Shown: positions 16,401 to 25,945 of the stretch, piece by piece
Layout: every line of letters begins with the position of its first letter
Position numbering within the stretch: the stretch's first letter is position 1
From: Dactylosporangium siamense
Lineage (GTDB): Bacteria > Actinomycetota > Actinomycetes > Mycobacteriales > Micromonosporaceae
NCBI RefSeq assembly: GCF_016862795.1
Contig: NZ_BONQ01000024.1
Location: 62,001 to 126,000, forward strand
Reading direction: 5' to 3'
Length of the DNA stretch: 64,000 nt
Notes under the pieces: generated by a model
Databases searched by the model: none
Told to the model about the DNA's origin: nothing
Seen by the model: only the letters and a program-made list of their open reading frames with translations
Program-made: the position numbers and the translations under genes

Positions 16401-19400
16401 GTCGGCGGCGGTCACGCCCGGCCCGCCCGGTGTCCCGACCGGCGTCACGGCGTCCGGCGGCAGCGGCACCGCGACCGTGTCGTGGACCGCGCCGGCCAAC
16501 CAGGGCGGCGGCATCGCCGGCTACACCGTCACCGCGCTGCCCGGCGGCGCCACCTGCGTCACCAGCGGCCTCAGCTGCCCCGTCACCGGGCTCATCAACG
16601 GCATCGGCTACGCGTTCCGGGTCGTCGCCAACGGCGTGGCCGCCACGGGGGACTCCCCGCCGAGCCAGCCGACCGCGCTCGTGGCGCCCGGCGCGCCCGA
16701 CCCGCCGACCGCGGTGCTCGCGGTCGCCGGCAACGGATCGGTCGCCGTGTCGTGGATCCCGCCGCTGATCCAGCGGGCCGGTGTCACCGGCTACACGGTC
16801 ACCGCGTCCCCCGGCGGCGCCGGCTGCTCGACCAGCGGCACGGCCTGCACCGTGACCGGCCTGACCGGCGGCACCGCGTACACGTTCACGGTCGTCGCCA
16901 CCGGCTCGGGCGGGTCCTCGACGGGCACGAGCACCACCCCGGTCACGCCCGGACCACCCGGCGCGCCGACCGGCGTGACCGCCACTGCGGCCGGCACCAC
17001 CGCGACCGTGTCGTGGACCGCGCCGGCCAACCCCGGCGCCGGCATCGGCTCCTACACCGTCACCGCGAGCCCCGGCGGCGCGTCCTGCACGACCGTGCTG
17101 CTCACCTGCACCGTCACCGGTCTCACCGCCGGCACGGGGTACAGCTTCACGGTCGTGACCAACGGCCTCCCCGGCACCGGCACGTCGGCGGCGAGCTCCG
17201 CGTCGGCGGGCGTCACCCCCGGCGCGCCGGACGCCCCGACGGCCGTGACCGCTTCCCCCGGCGCGGGCGTGGCGGCGGTGTCCTGGACCGCGCCGGTCAC
17301 CACCCGGGCCGGCCTCACCAACTACACGGTCACCGCGAACCCCGGCGGCGCGTCCTGCACCACCGCGACCCTCGGCTGCACCGTCGCCGGGCTGGTCAGC
17401 GGCACCGTCTACACGTTCACCGTGACCGCGACCGGCCCCGGCGGCACGTCGCCGCCGAGCGCGTCGTCGCCCGTGACGCGGCCGGGACCGCCGGGCGCGC
17501 CGACCGGCGTCGCCGTGCAGGGCGGCAGCGCCGCGGTCACGGTGTCGTGGACCGCGCCGGTGAACCTCGGCGGCGGCGTCGACCACTACGTGGCGACCGT
17601 GACCCCCGGCGGCGCGTCCTGCACCAGCTCCGGCGCGTCCTGCACGGTCACCGGCCTGACCGACGGCGTCGGGTACACCGCCTCCGTCGTGGCGGTCGGC
17701 ACCGGCAGCACCGGCGCCTCGCTGCCCGGCGTGACCGTCGTCCCGGTGAGCCCCGGCCCGCCCGACGCGCCCGTCCTGGTCCTCGCCGCCGGCGGCGACG
17801 GCGCGGCGGCCGTGTCGTGGACCGCGCCGCTGGTGCGGCGGGCCGGCGTGACCGGCTACACGGTCACCGCCTCGCCGGGCGGCGCCAGCTGCGCCACCGC
17901 GGCCCTCGGTTGCACCGTGCCGGGCCTGGACGGCGGCACCCTGTACACGTTCACGGTCGTGGCGAGCGGCCCCGGCGGCAGCTCCGGGCCGTCGCTGCCG
18001 TCGCTGCCGGTGCTGCCCGGCCCGCCGGACCCGCCGGCCGGGGTCACCGCCGCCGGCGGCAACGGCACCGCGACCGTGTCGTGGACCGCCCCGGCCAACC
18101 CGGGCGCCGGGATCGTCGGATACACGGTCACCGCGAACCCCGGCGGCGCCACCTGCGGCACCGTGCTGCTCACCAGTTGCACGGTCACCGGCCTGGTCAA
18201 CGGCGTCGCGTACACGTTCACCGTGGTGGCCCACGGCGTGCCCGGCACCGGCGACTCCGACCCCGGCACGTCCGCCGTGCTGCGGCCCGGCCCGCCCGGC
18301 GCGCCGACCGCCGTCGGTGCGACCGCGGGCAGCGGCGGCGCCGCGGTGTCCTGGACCGCCCCGGCGCAGCCCGGCTCGGGCATCACCGCCTACACCGTCA
18401 CCGCGAGCCCCGGCGGCGCGTCCTGCACCACCGCGACCCTCGGCTGCACCGCGCCCGGCCTGTCCGGCGGCACCGCGTACACGTTCACGGTCGTGGCGAG
18501 CGGTCCCGGCGGCGACTCGCCGGCCAGCACCGCCTCGCCGCAGGTCACCCCCGGGCCGCCGGGCGCGCCGACGGCGGTCAGCGCGATCGGCGGCAACGGC
18601 ACCGCGACCGTGTCCTGGACCGCGCCGGCCAACCCGGGCGCCGGGATCACCGGCTACACCGTCACCGCCTCACCGGGCGGCGCCGTCTGCACCAGCGCCG
18701 GCACCAGCTGCACCGTCACCGGCCTCGGCAACGGCCTCGCCTACACGTTCTCGGTCGTCGCCAACGGCGTCACCGGCACCGGCACGTCGGCCGCCGGGGT
18801 CAGCGGCCTGACGGTCATCGGGCCGCCGGACGCCCCGACGGTCGTCGTCGCGGTCGCCGGGGACCGCTCCGCCGCCGTGTCGTGGACCCCGCCGCTGATC
18901 GCGCGGGCCGGCGTCACCGACTACCTCGTCACCGCCGCGCCCGGCGGCGCGAACTGCACGACCACCGGCGTCACCTGCACCGTGCCCGGGCTCAGCAACG
19001 CCGCCACGTACACGTTCTCCGTCGTCGCCAGGGGTCCCGGCGGCTCGTCGGCGGCGGGCGGGCCCTCCAACCCGGTCCACGCCGGGCCGCCCGGCGCGCC
19101 GACCGCGGTCTCCGCGACCGGCGGCAGCGGCACGGCGACCGTGTCGTGGACGGCACCGGCGAACCCGGGCGCCGGCATCCTCTCCTACACGGTGACCGCC
19201 GCGCCCGGCGGTGCGCAGTGCAGCACCATCGGCACCTCCTGCACCGTCACCGGGCTCACGGACGGCACCGGGTACACGTTCTCGGTCGTCGCCAACGGAC
19301 TGCTCGGCACCGGCACCTCGGCGGCCGGCAGCACCGGCGCGCCCGTGACCTCGGGGCCGCCGGACGCGCCCACGGCCGTCGTGGCCACCGCCGGCAGCCG

Positions 19401-22400
19401 CTCCGCCGACGTGTCGTGGAGCGCGCCCGGTGTCGTGCGGGCCGGCGTCACCACCTACACCGTCACCGCGTCGCCCGGCGGCGCCACCTGCGTCACCGCG
19501 ACCCTCGGCTGCACCGTGCCCGGGCTGACCGGCGGCGTCGCCTACACGTTCACGGTGGTCGCCACCGGCCCCGGCGGCGGCTCCGGGCCCTCGCTGCCGT
19601 CGCCGCAGGTGGTGCCCGGCCCGCCCGGCGCGCCGACCGGCACCGGCGTCGCCGACCTCGGCGGCGGCGACGCCCTCGTCAGCTGGACCGCGCCGGGCAA
19701 CCTCGGCGCCGGGATCGACCACTACCTGGTCACCGCCGCACCGGGCGGCGCCTCGTGTACGACCTCCGGCAGCAGCTGCACCGTCGGCGGGCTGTCCGGC
19801 TCGATCGGCTACCTGTTCACGGTCGTGGCCGTCGGCGTCGCCGGCACCGGCACGTCCCTGCCGTCCCTGCCGGCCGCGTTGGTCCCGGTGACGGCGCCCG
19901 ACCCGCCGACCGCGGTCTCGGCCGTGCCCGGCATCGCCTCCGCGACCGTGTCCTGGTCCGCGCCGCTCGTCGTGCGGGCCGGCGTCACCAGCTACCTGGT
20001 GACCGCGTCGCCCGGCGGTGCGTTCTGCGCCACCTCCGGCACCAGCTGCACCGTCGCCGGCCTGGTCCCGGGGACCGCGTACACGTTCGACGTCGTCGCG
20101 CTGGGGCCGGGCGGCAGCTCGTCGGCCAGCGACCCCTCCGGCAGCGTCGCGGTCGGCCCGCCGGGCCTGCCGACCGGCGTCACCGTGCAGGGCGGGGCCA
20201 GCAGCGCCACCGTGTCGTGGACGGCGCCGGCGAACCTGGGCGCCGGGATCGCCTCCTACACGGTGACCGCCGCACCCGGCGGCGCGCAGTGCACCACGAC
20301 CGGCACCTCGTGCGTCGTCACCGGGCTCACCGGCGGCGTGCCCTACCTGTTCACGGTCGTCGCCACCGGCGTCACCGGCACCGGCGGCTCGCTGCCGAGC
20401 GTCGCGGTGGGCGGCCTGGCCGGCGCGCCGGGCGCGCCGACCGCCGTGTCCGGCGTCGCCGGCGACCGTCTCGTGGACGTGTCGTGGACCGCGCCGGCCA
20501 ACCCGGGCGCCGGCATCACCGGCTACCTCGTGACCGGCTCCCCGTCCGGCACCTGCTCCGCGAGCGGAGCGGCGAGCACCGCCTGCACCGTGACCGGCCT
20601 CGCGCCGGGCACCCCGTTCACGTTCACCGTCGTCGCGGTCGGCCCGGGCGGGACGTCACCGGCGAGCGCGCCGTCGGCCGCGGACGTGCCCGGGCCGCCG
20701 GGATCGCCGACCGGCGTGACCGCGGCCGGCGGCGACGGCACCGCGACCGTCAGCTGGACCCCGCCCGGCAACACCGGCGGCGGCGTGGACCACTACGACG
20801 TCACCGCCGCACCCGGCGCCGGCGCCTGCTCCTCCAGCGCCACCCAGTGCGTCGTCACCGGCCTGACCAACGGTGTGGCGTACACGTTCACCGTCACCGC
20901 GGTCGGCGCCGACGGCACCGGCACGTCGCTGGTGGGCGCGCCGTCGGCGCCCGTCACGCCGGGTCCGCCGGACGCGGCCACCGCCGTGACCGTGGTGCCC
21001 GGGGACCACGCGGTCACCGTGTCGTGGCAGCCGCCGGGCATCACGCGGGCCGGTGTCACCTCCTACGAGGTCGCCGTCACGCCCGGCGCGCAGACCTGCG
21101 TCACGACCGCGACGTCGTGCACCATCACCGGGCTGACCGCCGGGGACCCCTACACGTTCACGGTCCGGGCGAGCGGGCCGGGCGGCGCCGCACCGGCCAG
21201 CGCGGCCACCGCCCCCGTCGTGCCGGGGCCGCCCGGGCCGCCGACCGCGGTGACCGTCACCGCCGGTCCGAGCTCGGCCACGGTGCGGTGGACCGCGCCC
21301 GGCAACGCCGGCGCCGGCATCGCCCGCTACACGGTCACCGCCGCGCCCGGCGGCGCGAGCTGCAACACGACGTCGACCAGCTGCACCGTCACCGGCCTGG
21401 ACCCGGCGACCGCCTACACGTTCAGCGTCGTCACCGTCGGCACCGGGGCCACCGGGGTCTCCTCCGCCGCGGCCGCCCCCGGCTCGCTGACCCCCGGACC
21501 GCCCGGACCGCCCGGGGTGCCGACCGCCGTCCCCGGCAACGGCAGCGCGGTCGTCTCATGGGCGCCGTCCGGGGTCACCGGCCCCGGGATCGACCACTAC
21601 CACGTCGTCGCCGGCCCCGGCGGCGCGACCTGCGACACCTCGGCGACCAGCTGCACCGTCACGGGGCTGACCCGCGGCGTCCCGTACACGTTCGTCGTGA
21701 CCGCCGTCGGCGTCGGCACCTCCGGGACCTCCGCGCCCTCCGGGGCGTCCACTCCGGTCGTGCCCGGACCGCCCGGCGCGCCCACGGCCGTCATCGCCAC
21801 CGCCGGCGCCGGACAGGTCAGCGTGGCCTGGACCCCGCCGGTCAGCGCCGGCGCCGGGATCAGCTACTACGTCGTCACCGCCGCGCCCGGCGGCCTGAAC
21901 TGCACCACCGGTCTCACCCATTGCACGGTCACCGGCCTGACCAACGGCGTGGCCTACACGTTCACGGTGGTGGCGGCCGGCGTCGCCGGGACCGGTGTGT
22001 CGGCGCCCGCGGTCGCGTCCGCGTCGGTGAGCCCAGGCCCGCCCGGCGCTCCCGCCGCCGTCGTCGCCACCGCGGGCAGCGGCACCGCGACCGTCACGTG
22101 GCTCGCCCCGGCCCTCGCGGGCGCGGGCATCGACCACTACACCGTCACGGCCGATCCCGGCGGCATGACGTGCACCGCCCGCAACGCGACCAGCTGCACC
22201 GTCACCGGCCTGACCGGCGGGGTGAGCTACACGTTCACCGTCACCGCCAACGGGGTCAGCGGCGACTCGCCGGCCAGCACGCCGTCCGTCGCGATCCTGC
22301 CGGGCCCGCCCGGCACACCCGGCGGACTCACCGCCGAACCCGGCAACGGCGCCGCCACCGTCTCCTGGACGCCGCCGGCGAACCAGGGCGCCGGCATCGA

Positions 22401-25400
22401 CCACTACACCGTGACCGCCTCACCCGGCGGCGCCGGCTGCACCAGCATCGCGACCAGTTGCACCGTCACCGGCCTGGTCAACGGCGCCTCGTACACGTTC
22501 GCTGTGGTGGCCACCGGCCCGGCCGGCACCGGCACGTCGGCGACCGTGACCACGGCGGCCCCGGTCGTCGTCGGTCCGCCCGCCGCGCCCGGCGGGGTGA
22601 GCGCCGCTGTGGGCGACCGCAGCGCCGTCGTGTCCTGGCAGCCGCCGGCCACCGGGGTCGTCACCGGCTACACCGTGACGGCCGCGCCGGGTGGCGGGAC
22701 CTGCACCACGACCGGCGCCACCACCTGCACCGTGAGCGGGCTGACCAACGGCCTCTCCTACACCTTCACGGTGACCGCGGCCGGCCCCGGCGGCACGTCC
22801 CAGGCCAGCGCCGCGTCGCCGGCGGTCGTGCCCGGGCCGCCCGCCGCGCCCACCGCGGTCCTCGCCGTGGCCGGCAACGGCGAGGCGAACGTGTCCTGGA
22901 CCGGGCCGGCCGCCGGCGGTGTCACCCGCTTCACGGTGACCGCGTCGCCCGGCGGCGCCACCTGCACCGGCGCCGGGACGGACACCAACTGCCTGGTGAC
23001 CGGCCTGATCAACGGCGTCTCGTACACCTTCACGGTGACCGCGACCGGCCCCGGCGGCGACTCCGGGCCTTCGCTGCCGTCGGCCGTGGCGACGCCGACC
23101 GCCGGGCTGCCGGGCGCGCCCACCGACGTCACCGCCGCGCCCGGCACGGCCTCCGCGACCGTCAGCTGGAGCGCGCCGCAGGTCACCGGCGACGGCATCA
23201 CCGGCTACACGGTGACCGCGTCGCCCGGCGGCGCCGGGTGCGCGACGACCGGCACGTCGTGCACCGTCAACGGGCTGCTCGACGGCACCCCGTACACGTT
23301 CTCGGTGGTCGCCACCGGCTCCGCCGGCGCGTCGGCGCCCGGGGTGACGTCGGCGCCGGTCGTGCCCGGCCCGCCCGCGGCGCCGGCCGGTGTCACCGTC
23401 ACGCCCGGCAACGGTCAGCTGGCCGTCGCCTGGGTGCCCGGCAGCGGCCCGTCCGGCGGCTCGCGCGTCACCGGGTACACCGCCACCGCCTCGCCCGGCG
23501 GCCTGACGTGCACCGGCACCGGCACCCGCTGCACCATCACCGGGCTCGGCAACGGCGTCACGTACACGGTGACGGTCGTGGCCGACGGACCCGGCGGCAC
23601 CTCCGGGGCCACCGCCGCGGCGCCGGCCGTCCCGGGACCGGCCGGGGTGCCCGGCAACGCCACGGCGACGCCCGCGCCGAACGCGGCGACCGTCAGCTGG
23701 ACCACGCCGGCGACCGCCGGTGCCGGCATCACCCACTACGTCGTGACCGCCACACCCGGCGGGCAGACGTGCACGACCAGCGGCCCCAGCTGCGTCGTCG
23801 GCGGCCTCGCCCCGGGCACCCCGGTGAGCTTCGCCGTCGTCGCGTACGGCAACGGCGGCGCGTCCCTGCCGGCCGCCACCGCGCCCGTGGTGCCCGGCCC
23901 GCCGGCCGCGCCGGACGGGGTGGCCGCCACGCCGGGCAACGGCACCGCGAGCGTCGGCTGGGACCCGCCCACCGGCGGCGGGGCGGGCGTGGACGTCTAC
24001 ACGGTCACCGCCGCCCCCGGCGGCGCCGGCTGCACCACCGCGGCGTACGGCTGCACCGTCACCGGCCTGACCAACGGCGTCACCTACACCTTCACCGTGG
24101 TCGCGCACGGCGTCGGCGCGGCCGGGTCGTCCGCGCCGAGCCAGGCGTCGGCGCCGGTCACCCCGGCCGGCACGCGGCCCGGCCCGGCCGTCGCGGTGAC
24201 CGTCACGGCCGGCAACGGCTCCGCCGACGTCAGCTGGACCCCACCGGCCGTCACCGGCGACGGCGTCGACCACTACGAGGTCGTCACCGACGACGGGCAG
24301 AGCTGCGTCACGACGACCATCAGCTGCACGGTGACCGGCCTGACCAACGGCCGGGCCTACCGGTTCCGGGTGCGGGTCGTGGCCGTCGACGATCCCGGCG
24401 TGCCGATCTCGGGCGACCTCACCGCGCCGGTCACGCCGAGCGCCGGGCAGCCCCTCGCCCCGACCGCGGTCTCCGCCGTGCCGGGCGACGCCGCCGCCAC
24501 GATCAGCTGGACCGCCCCGTCCGGCGGGCCGCCCGTCACCGGGTACACCGTCACCGCCGTGCCCGGCGGCCTGACCTGCACCGCCACCGGCACCACGTGC
24601 GTGATCACCGGGCTGGTCAACGGCCAGGCGTACGAGTTCACCGCCGTGGCGCACGGCCCGTCCGGCACGTCGGCCGGCAGCGCGCCGTCCAACCCGGTCG
24701 TGCCCACCGCGCCCTACGGCCAGTCCGGCCTCGTGCCGCACGCGCCGGTCACGGTCACGGCGGTCTCCGCCGACGGGCGGGCCACCGTCACGTGGACCCC
24801 GGCCGCGACCGGCGCGACGCCCACCGGTTACACGGTCACCGCCGCCCCCGGCGGGTTGACCTGCACCACCACCGGCACCACGTGCGTGATCACCGGACTG
24901 ACGAACGGCCGCGCCTACACCTTCACCGTCGTCGCGCACTCCCCGGACGGCAACTCGCCGCCCAGCCCGCCGAGCGCGCCGGTCTATCCCGGCGTCGCAC
25001 CCGACGTGCCGACCGCGGTCGTCGCCGTCGCCCGCAACAGCGGCCTGTATGTGCGCTGGCGGCTGCCCGCCGCCACCGGGTCCGGGATCGACCACTTCAC
25101 CGCGACGTCCAACGCCAGCAACGGCCGCTGCGTCACCACCACCGCGACCGCCAGCCAGTGCATGATGTTCGTGCCGATCGGCGCCGACTATCAGGTCAGC
25201 GTCGTCGCCAACGGCGTCTACGGCCATGACTCGCCGCCGGTCCGGGCGGTGACCCGGACCCGGCCGACGTTCCCGGACATGCCGCCGACGGCACCGGATT
25301 CGACCGGGGCGGGCCCGCTGGACAGCACCTACGGCGCCGCCACCGTCAGGCTCACCCACGGCGAGCCGATCACACTGACCGGGAGAGGGTTCGCACCCAA

Positions 25401-25917
25401 CTCCTCGGTGCGCTTCGCCCTGTACGCCACCCCCGCCAGCGGGCGCGCCGACGCGGGCGCGTCCGGCAGCGGCGTGCGGATCGACCTGCTCGGCACGCCC
25501 ACCGTCGGACCCGACGGGACGGTCCGGCTGCAGACGACGGTGCCGGCGGCACACGACGCGGTGGAAGCCTTCGCGTACCTGGCCCGCGGCGTCGGACCCG
25601 ACGACACGGTGCGCAGCCTCGTGCTGTGGGCGAACGTCCCGAGCACGCCGGCGAACCCCACCGACCCGGTGACCCCGCCGGACCCGACGGCACCGACACC
25701 GACATCGCCGGACCTGACGACGCCCGTGACGCCCGTGACGTCGCCCGCGACGGTCCCGGTGCGCGGCCCGGCCCCGTCCCGGCGGGCCGGCAGTGCGGGC
25801 GGGGCCGGCGGGCTCGCGACCACCGGGGTGCCCGTGGCTCCGATCGTCCTCAGCGGCCTGCTGCTGCTCGTCGCCGGTGCGCTCGTCCGGCGGGCCGGCT
25901 CCTCCCGCAGACCGTGA
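13462..25917 (+). CDS. giant sortase-anchored fibronectin type III repeat protein (~4150 aa)
   Basis: A secreted, probably wall-anchored protein of 4151 residues. The start is TTG 13462 after CGGGGGG; GTG 13486 or ATG 13501 are alternatives, and an in-frame stop lies 24 bp upstream. Residues 1-36 are a signal peptide ending near AMA/AEV. Residues 37-180 form a Pro/Thr/Ala-rich stalk. I count 42 fibronectin type III modules of about 89 residues (14011-25260), each with TVSWTAP-like strand B and YTFTVVA-like strand F. Every module carries a cysteine pair, mostly C-x6-C just before TVTGL. A distinct domain and a second Pro/Thr stalk follow, then LATTG at residues 4118-4122, a hydrophobic helix and an RR-SSRRP tail: an LAxTG signal of the class E sortase type. 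Function is unknown; adhesion or matrix building is inferred. Confidence 0.9.
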   Translation: MPAYGRRDVSRLVMFGVSVAAGAGIAVLGFALRAMAAEVPPSDPPGGHKPPAATAAAKDAPATKTAATTAAQTAAQTAGKTVTTPAPKATVATKVGTTRVASTGQAVQVSPPAHPGPHATTARIAPPVVSRPPTTSAGVPAPRGPPAVTRTKPSASKSPVTTAKPSARVAGDPGGVGGIQAAPNPPGSIGAVGGVNTIVVTWAGSSGATGYTATATSGALTKTCTAAAIGCTMSNVTAGAWSVTVTATGVGGTSVASGAVAATVVDPANPPGAPTGVIASPGNRQATVSWTAPAYLGAGISSYTATASPGGASCTTSATSCTVTGLTMGGTYVFQVTATAVNGAGTSGSSLPSPLTTVGPPGPPTALVVVALPTSAQVTWVGPLLSAPVDHYLVTASPGGQTCTGVLLTCTVTGLTSGTDYTFSVVSVGPGTTGTSTATVSSAVTPGPPGPPKNVRVTPGFLTLHVEWDPPDEDGAGIGSYVATASPGLLPCGTLTAADHDCTILNLIPSTSYTVTVVAVGVGLTGTSAASPASAPVTPGPPGAPTAVTATPGNASAAVSWTAPANPGTGVTGYTVTAAPGGSGCVSAGPGCTVPLLTPGTSYTFTVVANSLAGPSPVSAASNAVTPGPPGVPTGVSATPGNGTATVSWTAPAATGAGIGGYTVAAAPGGATCTTTGTSCAVPGLTNGVAYTFAVVATGAGGTGTSLPSALSALVVPGPPDPPVLPVAAAGIGTATVSWSAPLITRAGLSGYTVTASPGGASCSTSGTTCTVTGLSAGTAYTFSVVANGPGGASSGAAAAATATPGPPGAPTGVQAVALGGALTVSWTPPLLSGNLVNIYVATALPGLHACATVNAAQHTCTITGLDDGTAYTVAVVSVGLGLTGSSAPSTPSAPVTPGPPDAATAVTAVAGATSATVSWTAPGTARAGVDTYLVTASPGGATCTTAAVSCVVSGLTSGTAYTFTVLTSGPGGSSPASTPSAAVTPGPPGVPTGVTASGGSGTATVSWTAPANQGGGIAGYTVTALPGGATCVTSGLSCPVTGLINGIGYAFRVVANGVAATGDSPPSQPTALVAPGAPDPPTAVLAVAGNGSVAVSWIPPLIQRAGVTGYTVTASPGGAGCSTSGTACTVTGLTGGTAYTFTVVATGSGGSSTGTSTTPVTPGPPGAPTGVTATAAGTTATVSWTAPANPGAGIGSYTVTASPGGASCTTVLLTCTVTGLTAGTGYSFTVVTNGLPGTGTSAASSASAGVTPGAPDAPTAVTASPGAGVAAVSWTAPVTTRAGLTNYTVTANPGGASCTTATLGCTVAGLVSGTVYTFTVTATGPGGTSPPSASSPVTRPGPPGAPTGVAVQGGSAAVTVSWTAPVNLGGGVDHYVATVTPGGASCTSSGASCTVTGLTDGVGYTASVVAVGTGSTGASLPGVTVVPVSPGPPDAPVLVLAAGGDGAAAVSWTAPLVRRAGVTGYTVTASPGGASCATAALGCTVPGLDGGTLYTFTVVASGPGGSSGPSLPSLPVLPGPPDPPAGVTAAGGNGTATVSWTAPANPGAGIVGYTVTANPGGATCGTVLLTSCTVTGLVNGVAYTFTVVAHGVPGTGDSDPGTSAVLRPGPPGAPTAVGATAGSGGAAVSWTAPAQPGSGITAYTVTASPGGASCTTATLGCTAPGLSGGTAYTFTVVASGPGGDSPASTASPQVTPGPPGAPTAVSAIGGNGTATVSWTAPANPGAGITGYTVTASPGGAVCTSAGTSCTVTGLGNGLAYTFSVVANGVTGTGTSAAGVSGLTVIGPPDAPTVVVAVAGDRSAAVSWTPPLIARAGVTDYLVTAAPGGANCTTTGVTCTVPGLSNAATYTFSVVARGPGGSSAAGGPSNPVHAGPPGAPTAVSATGGSGTATVSWTAPANPGAGILSYTVTAAPGGAQCSTIGTSCTVTGLTDGTGYTFSVVANGLLGTGTSAAGSTGAPVTSGPPDAPTAVVATAGSRSADVSWSAPGVVRAGVTTYTVTASPGGATCVTATLGCTVPGLTGGVAYTFTVVATGPGGGSGPSLPSPQVVPGPPGAPTGTGVADLGGGDALVSWTAPGNLGAGIDHYLVTAAPGGASCTTSGSSCTVGGLSGSIGYLFTVVAVGVAGTGTSLPSLPAALVPVTAPDPPTAVSAVPGIASATVSWSAPLVVRAGVTSYLVTASPGGAFCATSGTSCTVAGLVPGTAYTFDVVALGPGGSSSASDPSGSVAVGPPGLPTGVTVQGGASSATVSWTAPANLGAGIASYTVTAAPGGAQCTTTGTSCVVTGLTGGVPYLFTVVATGVTGTGGSLPSVAVGGLAGAPGAPTAVSGVAGDRLVDVSWTAPANPGAGITGYLVTGSPSGTCSASGAASTACTVTGLAPGTPFTFTVVAVGPGGTSPASAPSAADVPGPPGSPTGVTAAGGDGTATVSWTPPGNTGGGVDHYDVTAAPGAGACSSSATQCVVTGLTNGVAYTFTVTAVGADGTGTSLVGAPSAPVTPGPPDAATAVTVVPGDHAVTVSWQPPGITRAGVTSYEVAVTPGAQTCVTTATSCTITGLTAGDPYTFTVRASGPGGAAPASAATAPVVPGPPGPPTAVTVTAGPSSATVRWTAPGNAGAGIARYTVTAAPGGASCNTTSTSCTVTGLDPATAYTFSVVTVGTGATGVSSAAAAPGSLTPGPPGPPGVPTAVPGNGSAVVSWAPSGVTGPGIDHYHVVAGPGGATCDTSATSCTVTGLTRGVPYTFVVTAVGVGTSGTSAPSGASTPVVPGPPGAPTAVIATAGAGQVSVAWTPPVSAGAGISYYVVTAAPGGLNCTTGLTHCTVTGLTNGVAYTFTVVAAGVAGTGVSAPAVASASVSPGPPGAPAAVVATAGSGTATVTWLAPALAGAGIDHYTVTADPGGMTCTARNATSCTVTGLTGGVSYTFTVTANGVSGDSPASTPSVAILPGPPGTPGGLTAEPGNGAATVSWTPPANQGAGIDHYTVTASPGGAGCTSIATSCTVTGLVNGASYTFAVVATGPAGTGTSATVTTAAPVVVGPPAAPGGVSAAVGDRSAVVSWQPPATGVVTGYTVTAAPGGGTCTTTGATTCTVSGLTNGLSYTFTVTAAGPGGTSQASAASPAVVPGPPAAPTAVLAVAGNGEANVSWTGPAAGGVTRFTVTASPGGATCTGAGTDTNCLVTGLINGVSYTFTVTATGPGGDSGPSLPSAVATPTAGLPGAPTDVTAAPGTASATVSWSAPQVTGDGITGYTVTASPGGAGCATTGTSCTVNGLLDGTPYTFSVVATGSAGASAPGVTSAPVVPGPPAAPAGVTVTPGNGQLAVAWVPGSGPSGGSRVTGYTATASPGGLTCTGTGTRCTITGLGNGVTYTVTVVADGPGGTSGATAAAPAVPGPAGVPGNATATPAPNAATVSWTTPATAGAGITHYVVTATPGGQTCTTSGPSCVVGGLAPGTPVSFAVVAYGNGGASLPAATAPVVPGPPAAPDGVAATPGNGTASVGWDPPTGGGAGVDVYTVTAAPGGAGCTTAAYGCTVTGLTNGVTYTFTVVAHGVGAAGSSAPSQASAPVTPAGTRPGPAVAVTVTAGNGSADVSWTPPAVTGDGVDHYEVVTDDGQSCVTTTISCTVTGLTNGRAYRFRVRVVAVDDPGVPISGDLTAPVTPSAGQPLAPTAVSAVPGDAAATISWTAPSGGPPVTGYTVTAVPGGLTCTATGTTCVITGLVNGQAYEFTAVAHGPSGTSAGSAPSNPVVPTAPYGQSGLVPHAPVTVTAVSADGRATVTWTPAATGATPTGYTVTAAPGGLTCTTTGTTCVITGLTNGRAYTFTVVAHSPDGNSPPSPPSAPVYPGVAPDVPTAVVAVARNSGLYVRWRLPAATGSGIDHFTATSNASNGRCVTTTATASQCMMFVPIGADYQVSVVANGVYGHDSPPVRAVTRTRPTFPDMPPTAPDSTGAGPLDSTYGAATVRLTHGEPITLTGRGFAPNSSVRFALYATPASGRADAGASGSGVRIDLLGTPTVGPDGTVRLQTTVPAAHDAVEAFAYLARGVGPDDTVRSLVLWANVPSTPANPTDPVTPPDPTAPTPTSPDLTTPVTPVTSPATVPVRGPAPSRRAGSAGGAGGLATTGVPVAPIVLSGLLLLVAGALVRRAGSSRRP
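14011..25260 (+). repeat. 42 tandem FnIII-coding units (~268 bp each)
   Basis: The array averages 268 bp per unit. Between about 15610 and 21490 most units alternate between type A (RAGVTGY-like C strand, short GPGGSS loop) and type B (NPGAGITGY-like, longer GTGTS loop), which makes a two-unit period near 530 bp. Units 4 and 8 share a variant with a longer loop between the two cysteines. After unit 28 the alternation is lost. Confidence 0.85.
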
Positions 25918-25945
25918 TCTGCGGTCCGGGCGGTCGCCGCACCGG

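Noticed and set aside
13365-25229. An almost 4000-codon open frame in a second forward frame over the FnIII gene, and long open frames on the opposite strand
   Set aside because: The product is an Arg/His/Gly-rich low-complexity chain with no domain, signal or start site. Its openness follows from high GC and repeated TVSWTAP-type codons in the true frame, which has signal peptide, FnIII modules and sorting signal.
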